Source: Gordionus sp. m RMFG-2023
Taxonomy: Eukaryota; Nematomorpha; Gordioida; Chordodea; Parachordodidae
DNA: 64,000 bases
Direction: 5' to 3'
Assembly (NCBI RefSeq): GCF_954871325.1
Contig: NC_088775.1
Location: 68,611,561-68,675,560 of the forward strand
In this document: one piece after another, positions 13,184 to 23,778 of the stretch
Layout: every line of letters begins with the position of its first letter
Numbering within the stretch: the stretch's first letter is position 1
The notes under the pieces: model-generated
Told to the model about the DNA's origin: nothing
Databases searched by the model: none
The model's input: the letters and a program-made list of their open reading frames with translations, nothing else
Translations under genes and position numbers: made by a program

Positions 13184-13578
13184 GTAATTATTTATTTAGT
13201 TCTATTTTTAAGAGTTGTATTAATTTTTTTTCCAGACAATAACTTCGATTTCTGGGCAAAACTTGTAATATTTTCGAAAAAAAATGAATGGGGGTTGACA
13301 CATTGTTATAAAAATTATCCGGAACACGCTTCGATGATTCCAGAACATTATTCAGAATTATTTTTTTCTAATGCTCATAAATGTCTCAGAATATTTTGAA
13401 GAAAATAAAAATATAATTGTAAAAGAACTGGATTGAGATTAATACTAATAGACAATTTTTTTTATATTTTAATGGAACTGGAAAGAAGCAAAATAAAAAA
13501 AATGCCCTTGTTCTGGATCCTTGCTTAAATTGCATATTAAAATACCCTGATTTCATTTTTTAAATTTTGAAAAACTAG

Positions 13579-13917
13579 TTAGATGACATAAAGCGCGAAA
13601 TGGAAGATGAACTTAACACAAAAACCGAACTCTTGATGCAAAAGCACGATATGCTTCACGATATTAATATACCTCAACCTACCAGAAGTATGATGAGACT
13701 AAAGAGGAGGCAGCGGTCAGGAGATAAAATTGGAGGTAAAGAGAGCAGGAACGAAATTTTCGAGCAAATCGCCGATATACAAAAAATGTTGACTAATTGC
13801 GAAAATAGATTGGAATCACTGAGTTTCATAATGCTTCAATATTCGTCGGCCCTTGAGAATTGTGACTTAAAAGAACAAAAAACCAAATCCCAAACTCCAT
13901 TGAAAGTTTTGGAATAA
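13579..13917 (+). CDS. C1-domain gene, last exon (coiled coil and stop)
   Basis: Encodes LDDIKREMEDELNTKTELLM, a basic segment MMRLKRRQRS, then IFEQIADIQKMLTNCENRLE and a short tail to a TAA. It continues the helix of the previous exon in phase 0 after an ACTAG acceptor. Heptad-like spacing suggests a coiled coil. A plus-strand AATAAA follows 46 bp after the stop. Confidence 0.85.
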   Translation, partial: LDDIKREMEDELNTKTELLMQKHDMLHDINIPQPTRSMMRLKRRQRSGDKIGGKESRNEIFEQIADIQKMLTNCENRLESLSFIMLQYSSALENCDLKEQKTKSQTPLKVLE

Positions 13918-13962
13918 AAACTAGGAATGAGTTAAATAACATTCTTCATTTTATAATTATCT

Positions 13963-13968
13963 AATAAA
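13963..13968 (+). promoter_or_regulatory. polyadenylation signal of C1-domain gene
   Basis: AATAAA 46 bp after the stop codon, well placed for a short 3' UTR. Confidence 0.6.
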
Positions 13969-14223
13969 ACTTATCAAACGTCGTTATTATAAAAAGTAAA
14001 TTAATAAAAGGGTATAATTTATTATTTTAAAAAATTATATGGTTTTTACTAATATATTTATTTAAATTTTTGTATATACTTTATATTTATTACTAAATAA
14101 ATTTGATTTTCGTCTTAATTTGACTAATGGTGATATATTTATTATCAGAAAATTAGATATTCTTGTAAAGTTATATTTCAACATCTTTCAAATTTAAAAT
14201 GTTACTAATTCCGTATAAACAAC

Positions 14224-14229
14224 TTTATT
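14224..14229 (-). promoter_or_regulatory. SMG5: candidate polyadenylation signal of SMG5
   Basis: AATAAA on the minus strand about 400 bp after the SMG5 stop codon. Another copy is at 14033-14028. AT-rich sequence makes chance matches common. Confidence 0.35.
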
Positions 14230-14634
14230 TAAAATGATTAAACTATTATAAATCAAATACATATAACTATGTAATGCCAAGGTTTAAGATGGCTTTAACT
14301 GGATACATGGGTATATAAAAAAAATAAAATTATTAAAATTTTAAAGTGCACATTTCGAAAATTAAATTAAATAGCAAATTTAAGAACTAAAAAAGAATCA
14401 CAAATTTTTCATAAAATTGTTTAGCTTCTATAATATTATAATAAATTCCTTAGTCTTAATAAGAAGGATACCAAGTTAAGTTAAAGCAAACTTTTGAAAG
14501 AAGTCCATATAATTTTTTTTCATAATTATTGGCGCGCTCACAAAAATCAGGCTTACCAAGCCCGCATTTTTTTGTCAAAAACTCTTTCCTTTACAAGATC
14601 AAACGAATTATCTTATCATTTTGATGCACTTTTT

Positions 14635-14951
14635 TTAATTCGAACATTCAGTGTCGTTTCTTTTGGCACCCCTATAGTATCTCATGCTATTTTTCCCACT
14701 TTTTTCGCCTCTATTCGAAATAAAATCTCTGTTATCTCTAGAGTTTTTTGGATATGGTGGTGAATCGTAATAATTATCTTGTTTGATCGATCTTTCTCGG
14801 TCATTTCCACTACAATTGTTTTCATCATAATCATTGTAATGTCTTGAATTGGATGTTATTAAGCAATTTTCTTTCCAGACAATATTTTTGCCATCCCTAT
14901 TCATCCATTTCCACAAATCGTAAAATTTATTAATATCCATCATGTTAATGC
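14635..14951 (-). CDS. SMG5: SMG5 exon 21 (C-terminus and stop)
   Basis: Encodes INMMDINKFYDLWKWM, matching the human C-terminal DIKNVLDFYKQWKEIG. It then runs on for nearly 90 residues rich in Asn, Asp, Arg and Tyr before the stop. Human SMG5 ends at the WKEIG position, so the tail is extra. A run of DYDENNCSGND and SRDNRD type residues suggests disorder. Confidence 0.9.
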
Positions 14952-15462
14952 CTATGTATCGAAAAAATTTGTTAAAATTATTTTATTTTTCCTTTTTAAT
15001 TAAATAAAGCTTCCTATAAGTTTACATATATTAGAGATCTGCAAAGCTCGCTGTTCGGGCGATTCATATTAACGAACTGGGAACAATTCATATATAAAAA
15101 ATCTAACCGGACCTTACAAATCCCTGAATTCGAATTTTATTAATATTCTTTTAAAACAATGATCTTATTTCTTTTTAATTTAAGAACTGCCTAATTAAAT
15201 TAATCTAAAAATAAAAGGGTTAAAAAAATTTTTCACGTTCATATATTTAAGATTTTTTTTATTAATCTTATTACACTTTGCTAACATTTTAGTTAATATT
15301 TATTTAATTCCAAATTCATCAACTTTCTTCAAAAATACAAATTTTTTTTATTTCTCTAAAATCCTTTGCATATCTCTAATATATAGATATACTTATAATA
15401 TTTTATATATAATTCTTATTAAAACAATTTTTTATTAATAAATAATAAATTTATATACATAC
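14952..15462 (-). other. SMG5 intron 20
   Basis: A 511-bp AT-rich intron. Near 15035-15125 is a GATCTGCAAAGCTCGCTG-type fragment with CGAACTGGG and CCGGACC motifs that resembles a short repeat end. Nothing else is recognised. Confidence 0.4.
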
Positions 15463-15644
15463 CCGAAATCATTTTGATTATATGAGGCTTGCAAAATTTT
15501 TCAACTAATTTTCCGGGTAGCTCATATGTTAAAATTAAGGCCAATATATTATCATTTATTTCTGGCCTAGTTTGTTGGAAGCTTTTGTCGGAGTCGGCTT
15601 TGAGGGCAAAATACTTTGCACAGCTCATCATGTCGCAAAGCAAG
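15463..15644 (-). CDS. SMG5: SMG5 exon 20 (end of PIN domain)
   Basis: Encodes RLLCDMMSCAKYFALKADSD and further residues ending KPHIIKMIS. LLCDMMSCAKYF corresponds to human TLYKILDSCKQLT. No run of acidic residues like the SMG6 catalytic NDD is seen here, as expected for SMG5. Acceptor CTAAG, donor GTATGT, phase 1 out. Confidence 0.85.
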
Positions 15645-15905
15645 CTTAGCAAATATTTATTCATTTTTAACATTTAATGAAAAATAATTTTTTTTATGTA
15701 ATAAAATATATAATAGTTTTTTTATTAAGTTAAGTGGGTGACATTGTGTTTTTTTTAATCGCTCTCCTTTAAAAATTGATATAAAAATAATAACCTTTTT
15801 TAATTTCAAAAATATTTACAAGATTTTTTTAAGGTGACTGAAATAAGTGAAATGAAATTATATAGACTATTTTTATTTCGATCATAGAAATATATAAAAA
15901 ATTAC

Positions 15906-15989
15906 CGGATCTTTTTGTCTCTTTCATCGAAGGATTTATCAAACCTCATATCAAGATATTGTTCATTTTTGAATTGAACGTGTAAATAT
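15906..15989 (-). CDS. SMG5: SMG5 exon 19 (PIN domain)
   Basis: Encodes KYLHVQFKNEQYLDMRFDKS then FDERDKKI, matching human RYIRCQKEVGKSFERHKLKR. Acceptor ACAG, donor GTAATT, phase 2 at both ends. Confidence 0.87.
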
Positions 15990-16204
15990 CTGTATTGTAG
16001 TAATGTAGAGTACATATAGCAAAAATTTTTTTTAATGATTTTATTACTATTAGTGATTTTAAAAGGTTATAATTTTATTACTAGGATTGTTTTGATAATA
16101 TCGGATCGTGGTTGATATATTGTGTTTTTTATCGATATTTTTTGAGGATCAGATATTATTGTTATTAGATTTTTTTATTGAATATATATTTTTTTTTATT
16201 AAAC

Positions 16205-16430
16205 ATTAGAACCCTGTATGCCGGACCTGGGCCTCAAAAATTTTTAATATATTTTATCAGAATAAAATTTAAATTTATCTGTGATAAGAAGAAGGAATTA
16301 GTGTTGTATTTCATTTAACTATATAAAAATGTAATTTATATTTTTTAATTAAAATTTTCGGGTTCAGGCCTAAAATAAATAAAAATTTTAGGGCTTGGGT
16401 CAAAATATTTGAATTCCTAGGGTTTTATTT
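16205..16430. repeat. short GC-islet repeat, possible MITE
   Basis: GAACCCTGTATGCCGGACC on the left and CCTAGGGTTTTATT on the right bracket a segment with GGCCTGGGCCT-like motifs. It lies in SMG5 intron 18. Limits are approximate. Confidence 0.35.
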
Positions 16431-16451
16431 CACAAATTATCTAATAATAAT

Positions 16452-16813
16452 AAAAGGAACCAAAATTCAATTTATTTGTAATGTTTTAAAAAAATCGAAT
16501 TATTTTAAATGCAATAAGAATAAGATTTTTAAATATTTAACTAGTTACTTTCAATCAAACATTGCCCATATTTTGAAATAAGATTAACTTTGGGGGAATA
16601 AAAAAAACAAAATATACTTAATCATTAGTGATAATGCACCCAATATGGCCAAGAGAGGCGGAAAATTTTATATCTTATTTTGTCCATTACAATTAGTTAA
16701 TTTTTTTATTACATTAATTCAAAGATAGATGGCAAATAAAAATAAATATCGGTTTTCGAATCGCTTTTGTATAAATATTGGATTGGATCAGTGAAAAATT
16801 TGTAGATCTGCAT
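16452..16813. repeat. diverged direct repeat, copy 1
   Basis: Shares AAAGGAACCAAAATTCAAT, ATTGCCCATATTTTGAA and GGATTGGATCAGTG blocks in the same order with 17381-17672. It lies in SMG5 intron 18, while the second copy is in intron 17. Exon 18 (16849-16939) falls between them. Confidence 0.5.
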
Positions 16814-16848
16814 AGCCGTATTTATTACAATAATTATATTTAAATAAC

Positions 16849-16939
16849 TTGTTTCCATCTCTCATTTCAGCTTCAATCCATCTAATCACTCTTCTCGCTT
16901 TATTACTATCTTTTTTTAAGATATCCAAAAGATCCAACA
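16849..16939 (-). CDS. SMG5: SMG5 exon 18 (PIN domain)
   Basis: Encodes VLDLLDILKKDSNKARRVIR then WIEAEMRDGN. It matches human TVIDGLDLLKKEHPGARDGI then RYLEAEFKKGN. Acceptor TTTTAG, donor GTTATT, phase 1 in and 2 out. It is too short to appear as an obvious ORF and was found by following the protein homology. Confidence 0.9.
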
Positions 16940-17380
16940 CTAAAATATTTAATAATAAATCAAACGTAATTAGGGGTTTATTTTAAATATTTCGTAAAAA
17001 TATAGGTGCATTCTAATGACATGCGAAGTGTCAGCTGTTTCGATTAGGATTTTAAATATAACTTATATCATTCTAATTTAGCATAAAAAGTTACCATTAC
17101 AGTTATATTAAATAATAATTAGAACAATTGGCAAACCATATAATTCTGTTTCGTAAATCTAATACTATATTAAAAAAATATAGAAACAATTATACAAATC
17201 ATAGTTCAATTTATTGAAAGTCAGCAATGACCATCGTTAGAGCTGTGCCGATATTAAGCGCTATACAAAAATAGATTGGGCTGATATTTTCAAAAACTTG
17301 ATCCAACATTTAAATTGTTTTGGATTCTTTTATGATTGTAGATTGTTTACAATAAATATATTATTTTATGCATAATTTCA

Positions 17381-17672
17381 AAAGGAACCAAAATTCAATA
17401 TATTTGTAATGTTAAAAAAGATAGAATTATTTCAAAAGAAAGAGCAGCTAAAAATGTGATTTTATTTTTTGTTATATCACTTAGCCAAAAACATTGTCCA
17501 TATTTTAAATAAGATAGTGAGGGGAAAAAAATAAACTTTTTACTCATGAGAGTTAGTTTAATAGAATTAATGAAATTTGTTCAAAAATTGATGATAAATA
17601 TAAATCAATCAAATATCGAATCCGTTTTGTTTAAATATCGTATTGGATCAGTGAAAAAATTGTAGATGGACA
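17381..17672. repeat. diverged direct repeat, copy 2
   Basis: Second copy of the 16452-16813 repeat, in the same orientation. A weaker third trace (AAATAAATCAATCAAAATATCGGAT) is near 18945. The rest of SMG5 intron 17 (16940-19174) shows nothing else. Confidence 0.5.
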
Positions 17673-19174
17673 CAAGTGGTGTAACCAAAATTTTTTAGGT
17701 TTCGAATGTTATTTAAGATTTGATATGTGAACTTTGAATATAATAAATGATATTTATATATACTATTTAATTACTTTATTGCTAAGGATAAAGAGTAAAA
17801 TTGCGAATAATAAGAAAGGTTTAAATATCGAAAAGATAAATTATATTTAAAAAATAGTATATTTGCCCATAAAAATAAAAGGCTAAAATAATGCAGGATT
17901 GTATCAAAAAAAGTAATTACAAATATAAAAATCATAAGAAATATTCAAAAGATAAAAAATGATAAGAAATATGTCAAATCTATAAATCAAGTTTATAATT
18001 TAATTCTCTTGCGTCTTTAGATATTTTCTTATTTCTAACGCATTTTAATAGTTGGGAGTGTGATCATGTTATATTATTAATAAGGCTTGGTCATTAATTT
18101 TTGGCGCAGAAGTTATCTTGAAGTAATTTTTCCACTGTGCATGTGATAGGTAGGATCGCTAATAAAATTAACAAATTTTTAAGGTTCTAAGGCTTATTTT
18201 AATCAACGACTCAATGTAATTTGAGAACGATTTGAAGTCTTAATAGAGATTAAATTATTGTAGGGTATCTACAATATTGAAAATATAAAACGAAGTTTAT
18301 CTCTATGCATTGATTATAATAGTAACGTTTACTAATTCTTGCTCTTTAGATCTTGATAATAAATGATATTTAATTATTTTAGTATGGCCAAGTAGTTTTG
18401 CGTTATTTTTGATAGGTAATAAAATTTCCTTCAATATATTATATGGAATCTTAAAATAATCCAAGGTTTATGAATATTAACTTACGATTTATTAGCCAGA
18501 TTTTTGTAATTTTCAGCTTGTTTAAAGCTCGAATTATGTTAAGCTTCAGATAAGATAATGGTACAGGAGCAATTCCAAATATAAATTATTAACGAGGAGT
18601 TTTTAAAAAAATCAATTTATTTATAAGGAAAATAAAATGTGTAACATTATAAAATATATTTTGACCAATTTAATGTTTGTTGTATAAACATTTTTGGATT
18701 AGGGAGATGTCCTAACCCGGAATCAAACCCCATAGTTACGCCATTGTTTAGCACGGTATTAGTTCACAATAATTATATAGTAATCATTGATTTACCATCA
18801 TCGTATATGTAAATCGGCATATACTACTTTCCCAAATTTTAATAAATTTATTTACTATATCCTTTTTTAAAGATAAAAATGATATAAACTTTAATCATTT
18901 ATTTTTTGACCTCATCTGCAAAGTAGATAAAATTTAGGGTAAAAATAAATCAATCAAAATATCGGATAGGTATAGATAAAAAAAGTGGATTGCAACTCTA
19001 ATTAAAGTATTTAGAAAAATTTAAAGTCAATCAGATTAAGTGTGGCCGAGCACATAAACATTTACAGAAGATTGAAAATCTAGTAAACTTTTCGAAATAT
19101 TAGATAATTTTAAAAAATATAAATTTTAACGATGTCATATATAACTAAATTATCTACCAAAAAAAAATACGAAC

Positions 19175-19313
19175 CTGATCGTGGTAAGATAATAATAAAA
19201 TTTTTGGAATTCAGCAAAATTTTAACGAGATGCAATTTTTCGCACAAAACGTGAGTATCTGGAACTAGGTATGGAGGCGGTATCATGAAAGCATTATTTA
19301 CATCTTCGTTTCC
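19175..19313 (-). CDS. SMG5: SMG5 exon 17 (PIN domain start)
   Basis: Encodes MIPPPYLVPDTHVLCEKLHL and NFIIILPRS, matching human MSPYLVPDTQALCHHLPVIR and RFIVIIPRT. This is the first strand-helix of the PIN fold, and its Asp (PDT) is kept. The donor is GTTCGT, phase 1. Confidence 0.94.
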
Positions 19314-19398
19314 CTTTGATATATTATTTAATATGATATATTTAAAAAAAAAAAAATTTGTTGAAACTGCTGGAGAGTAAAATAAATTAAGTTTTAAG

Positions 19399-20118
19399 TT
19401 GGGGTATACCGATACCACTTTTTGGAGGCCGATGATCCGATATTCCAGATATTAAATTGATATCGGCCGATAACCGATCCGATATCATATCTAATTTTGT
19501 ATTCTGTAAAGATACCGGTTTTAATTTTTAATTTACTTTTTATTAGTACAACATCTATAATTTTACTATATCATAACATATGTCATTTAAATATATTATA
19601 ATGATCAGTTATAGTTTATATTCAATTCAATTGCTATTATTTATATAATAAGTAATAACATTAATCTATTTACATAATTAGTAATAAACAAATATATTAT
19701 GAAATTTGAAATTAATATTTAAAATTAATATATCGAAGATTTCTTTTTAGAAATACCAAAATTTCCAATTTATCAGAGATCGGTCTGCGGTGAACTGTTA
19801 ATATCACTAGCATCACTAAAAACAGATTCTGAAGAGATTAATGAACACTTTTTTAAAGAATGCGAAAAAAATAACTATTTTGCAGAATGTTTATTAACTA
19901 ATTATTACTATTAAAAAATTAAACATAAAAATATATTTCGATTTTATTTATAAAAATAAATGGTTTTTTAGATACAACTTTTTTTAAATTTTGTTAAAAG
20001 CGCCATTTTATATCGGATCGGATCGGAAAATTTTATAATATTTGCCGATAACTGATATTGTAAAATGGGCGAAATATCGGCCCGATCCGATCCGATATAA
20101 AATATCAGTACATCCCTA
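19399..20118. mobile_element. 720-bp hAT element in SMG5 intron 16
   Basis: The ends TTGGGGTATACCGATA and TATCAGTACATCCCTA form a diverged inverted pair related to TAGGGATGTACCGATA-type hAT ends. An 8-bp duplication GTTTTAAG flanks them (19391-19398 and 20119-20126). Subterminal GATCCGATAT-type repeats are present on both sides. It makes up most of the 898-bp intron. Confidence 0.85.
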
Positions 20119-20211
20119 GTTTTAAGTATACATATAAAAAAGTTTTCCTTCCTTGGGAATTATTCTCACCCTAATCTTTTTTCCTTATTACTGTTTCTAA
20201 AATTTTTCTAC

Positions 20212-20394
20212 CAGATTGCCGGTTGTATTTCCTTTGTTTCCATCTATATCTAATACGTTGGCCTCGCACTTAAGTCTCAGGTGACCCATAAGCCTCATGA
20301 GGTTTTCTTTCTTCTTAGCCACATTTTCATCTAATACTTTACTGATATTACTACGAGCGAATCTAGAAGCATTGTTATGGTCAGTTTTAGCAAC
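20212..20394 (-). CDS. SMG5: SMG5 exon 16
   Basis: Encodes KKKENLMRLMGHLRLKCEAN, matching human EARRNRLMRDMAQLRLQLEV, the helix before the PIN domain. Two phase-0 donors are possible: CTG|GTAGAA (used here) or AAC|GTATTA, which would end the exon at 20257. Confidence 0.85.
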
Positions 20395-20640
20395 CTTTTG
20401 TATGTAAATTTAATAAAAAATTTTTTTATAATTATTAAGATTATAAAATTTAAATAAGTTGGAGTATATTTTTCAACTGATATTTGAAAATGTAGGTAAA
20501 TGTGCGTACGTATAGGAGATTTTAAAAGTTCAACAAGCTAAATGAAATATGTTACATGTAAAAAATAAAATATTTGTTTGAATATAATTAATAAGAATTG
20601 ATTAAAAAGATTTATTCTCAGCTTAATGTATTAGTTATAA

Positions 20641-21008
20641 CAGAAACCTTCATGGGTAGGCTGGCCCGCTCTAATATCATATCTGAAAAAAAAAATTTAA
20701 TTTTTTAAATCTAAATTTAACTTATTTAAAAATTTTAAATATATATTTCAATTTTTTTTTCTAATAATAAATTTCAGTATTGTAAACAAAATGATTGCCT
20801 AAATGCACTATACTGTTTATTTTCATTAAATACAATAAATTAAATTTTTAGATATTGGCTTATGGTGGGGTTGAGAAAAATTTCTAAACTTCAAGGGCTT
20901 GAGAATTTTTTGTAATATTAAATATGGGCCAACCCTGGGCTTAAAAAATTTTTTTGCTGTTGGCCTGGGCCAAGCTTGATCAAAAAATAAGGCCCATGAA
21001 GGTCTCTG
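20641..21008. mobile_element. MITE with CAGA(A/G)ACCTTCATGGG ends
   Basis: The left end CAGAAACCTTCATGGG mirrors the right end CCCATGAAGGTCTCTG, with GGCCTGGGCC motifs inside. No convincing target duplication was found. It lies in SMG5 intron 15; the rest of that 1.5-kb intron is featureless. Confidence 0.6.
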
Positions 21009-21942
21009 GTATGTATAAAATATGTTGAGTATATTTGATATAAAGTTTAATTCATTATATTATTAAATAATCTATGCAAACGTGAAAAATTATTTAAAAA
21101 TTGGGGAAAAACAAACGTTGATTATTTATCCTATAAAATTTCTAGTCTTAATATTAAATAGTTATTGATATATAATATAATACTCATTTAAGGAATGTTT
21201 TTTTTTAAAAAAATCATCGGATGACAATTATTTTAAAATGATAAAAAAAATTTAAAATAATTTCTGAATCTCTACTAAATATCCTCAAATTTTAATTTAA
21301 AATCAAATTTAAGTTTATTTTTGGAATCATATTAACTGACCTATGTTCCAATATTACAACAGTCATTTTTATTAAAGACCTATAAAAGTTGTTTTTATTA
21401 TTTTTTAATAAATATGATAAAGATTGATGGTAATGAGTAGATATTGACCCTTAAATTCTTATTTTGCCACCTGCCTATATAACCCCATTCTTTTTTGTTC
21501 AAATTTTTTAATACTACTAACTATTACAATCTTTATGGAAAATATGTTCTGCCAATATTTTTTTAAATTTTCTCATTATCAAAATGATTTAATATTCGCT
21601 AGTTTTAATAAATTGAGTTTTTTTTAAAAATTAATATTTTTTTTATTTTTCTATAAAAAAATTAATTGTATAAATTTATTTTTGAGTATTTTAAATTTGG
21701 CTAATATTTTTAAACATGTTTTTTGTTTGATTTTTTCGTTGCTTTTTTTCAATTTTTGCATTTAAAAGATAAAAAACAATTTTAGGGTTTTCATGTTTAT
21801 TTTTTTTACAATCTTAAAAAGCAAACTTATTTGATCTATATATTCCCTAATTTATAAATATTTTTTGGCATAATGGCCAAAAATTAACAACTTTGGTCAT
21901 TTTATAATATTAATATGTTTTGAAATATAATAAATTATAAAC

Positions 21943-22095
21943 CATGGCTCTGATGTTATGAGTTTTCATCTCTTTTTCGGCTATAGTGAAAGTATTGAAA
22001 AATTGGTCCATCTCATCGTCGTATAATACATCAATTTCTTTCATTTCAGATATAAAATGCCCAAACCTTCTAAGTTGTAAAATTCGTATCAAAGT
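21943..22095 (-). CDS. SMG5: SMG5 exon 15
   Basis: Encodes TLIRILQLRRFGHFISEMKE, matching human SVVRICCIRSFGHFIARLQG. An acidic helix ending AEKEMKTHNIRAM follows. The donor is GTTTAT, phase 0. The preceding intron is only 62 bp. Confidence 0.92.
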
Positions 22096-22157
22096 CTATT
22101 ATGAATAGATTAAAGCAAGTTTAAGCAAATTTGCATGATGTAAAAATAGGTTCTTAC

Positions 22158-22435
22158 CTGAAATTCTGGACTCAAACTCGGAAAGTTCCCGGGCCGGTAC
22201 AATAAATGATTCTGGGCCGCCTTCAATGGCATAAAACCAAATAAATAAAGGTCTTCGGTTAAGCAAATGTAGTTTTTCTTGCCATGACAATAGAGAGAAG
22301 AAAAATGATCGAAAAACGACATTTGACAATTTTTATCGTTATAATCGTCTTCATTTTCGTTAGAATTCTCCATAATATCTTTGTTTGAGGATTCGTTATT
22401 AAGAGCAAGTTGATTTTCGAGTTGGCTAAATATAT
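22158..22435 (-). CDS. SMG5: SMG5 exon 14
   Basis: Encodes DIFSQLENQLALNNESS, an Asn/Asp-rich insert, and then YICLTEDLYLFGFMPLKAAQ. The last part matches human SSLLLPEDMALRNLPPLRAA. The donor is a consensus CAG|GTAAGA. A piggyBac copy lies only 44 bp upstream of its acceptor. Confidence 0.9.
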
Positions 22436-22479
22436 CTTTCAATATTTTTTTTTAATAATTGATGGATTTTTTAATTTAA

Positions 22480-23778
22480 CCCTCTATTGCGTACATCATA
22501 TTTGAATACACAACCATACCATAAAAAAAGGAATAAATTTTAATATAAAATTTTTTACAGTTTAATTACACATGATGTATAATAGATACACATATATTTT
22601 ATTTATTTCAATAGTTAATTTTGTCAAAAATGAAATACAGTTATCAATATAAAAATTCTAAAATACGTAGTTTACAACTTTCGAATAGTTGCATTTTTTC
22701 CATTTTATAAATTATGTCATTTCTCTTGTACAAATTTTTAAGGAACAGGTATTTAAAAATCCTATTAAATAACGGTAAAAGAAATGTTTTATATATAAAT
22801 AGATTGTTATATTCATTAATAGTGTTTAAAATTTAAATTTTAAGGTACATGCACCCAGATACATAATGCATACAAATGCAATATCAATTTGGGCTTTTTT
22901 GATTTTTTTTATAATAAAAAATGTTCTTTATTTGCTATCTATAGATAAAATGTACTGTATTCCAGAAGATAGTTCTGATTCTAATCTTAACGGCTCATCA
23001 GATGAGAAAATTCTTGATTCAAGATCAGCAGATGTTGATTATGCGGTATTTCAACTATTGGTACCACCACATTCCAATTTTAAATTGTGTTTTGATAATT
23101 GGTTCTGTGGTATAGAACTTCAAGTATTACTCGCCCAAAAGGGAGTATTGCTCAGCGAGCGCTAATAAATTTTATAATTGTCAGTTTCCAACTGAAAAAG
23201 AATTCTAAAAGATGGAGCGTGGATTCACATAAGCGTAAATGGTATCACCGTATAGTATTCCATATACTTGATATGATGCTCATAAATCTTGGTTAATGTA
23301 TAGGCGAGTATTTGTAGCTTTAAAGGTACCGGTAAATAACAGATGCTATTATTAACATTTAAAATTTCAATAGCATATACTATGTAAATTTAACAAAAAT
23401 ATGAACGCTAGCCTAAAACAAATATCAATTGACACCAAATATAAAAAAAATTAGCAAGGGGCCGACAAGTCTAATTACGCAGAAAAAAATAAGACAGGTT
23501 TTAATAACACATTAACCAAAATACTAAAAAGGCGCGGTTTACATTATTTATCAAATAATAAAATTATATGTCTTTATTTTGTAATAGGTTTGAAAGTGAA
23601 AAAATATGACTTTTTACATGCATTGTGTATTTAAAATATACACACTGAAATTTTTTTTACGGTTTAAAAAAATTTTTTTAAAAAAATTATTTTTAGTTGT
23701 ATTAAGGGCTATTTAAATACAAAAATAAGTTTTTTAAAAAAAATTATATCATTTATTGATATGTCACGCAATAGAGGG
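22480..23778 (+). mobile_element. degraded piggyBac transposon
   Basis: The element begins CCCTCTATTGCGTACATCA and ends with the inverse TATGTCACGCAATAGAGGG, flanked on both sides by TTAA, the piggyBac target. Inside, FKLCFDNWFCGIELQVLLAQ followed in another frame by KWYHRIVFHILDMMLIN is the core of a piggyBac transposase. At 1.3 kb it is shorter than usual (about 2.2-2.5 kb) and frame-broken. It lies in SMG5 intron 13, 44 bp upstream of the exon 14 acceptor. Confidence 0.9.
22866..23300 (+). pseudogene. piggyBac transposase fragment
   Basis: The reading frame from 22866 ends at 23165 after the FDNWF catalytic-core block. The next homologous piece, reading WYHRIVFHILDMM, is in a different frame around 23210-23290. 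The N-terminus and the Cys-rich C-terminus are not recognisable. Confidence 0.85.

Larger units (their letters stand above)
5733..13917 (+). other. C1-domain coiled-coil protein gene, 3' portion (possibly PDZD8-like)
   Basis: Seven plus-strand exons join in phase and end at the stop at 13917. Part order: unknown segment, atypical C1 zinc finger, proline-rich and basic linker, C-terminal coiled coil. C1 fingers bind lipid or protein. The order C1 then coiled coil, with helices such as EEAKRLGREMLLHLEIDERK and CENRLESLSFIMLQYSSALE, resembles my recollection of the C-terminus of PDZD8. PDZD8 is an ER lipid-transfer protein with SMP, PDZ, C1 and a Rab7-binding coiled coil. That is a suggestion only, since the SMP and PDZ regions are not identified here. 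The gene converges with SMG5. Its introns carry two large hAT-type insertions. Confidence 0.7.

Noticed and set aside
13203-13400. ORF extension past 13183 and a possible 29-bp exon at 13237
   Set aside because: Including it breaks phase with the last exon, while splicing 13183 directly to 13579 keeps a continuous helix.
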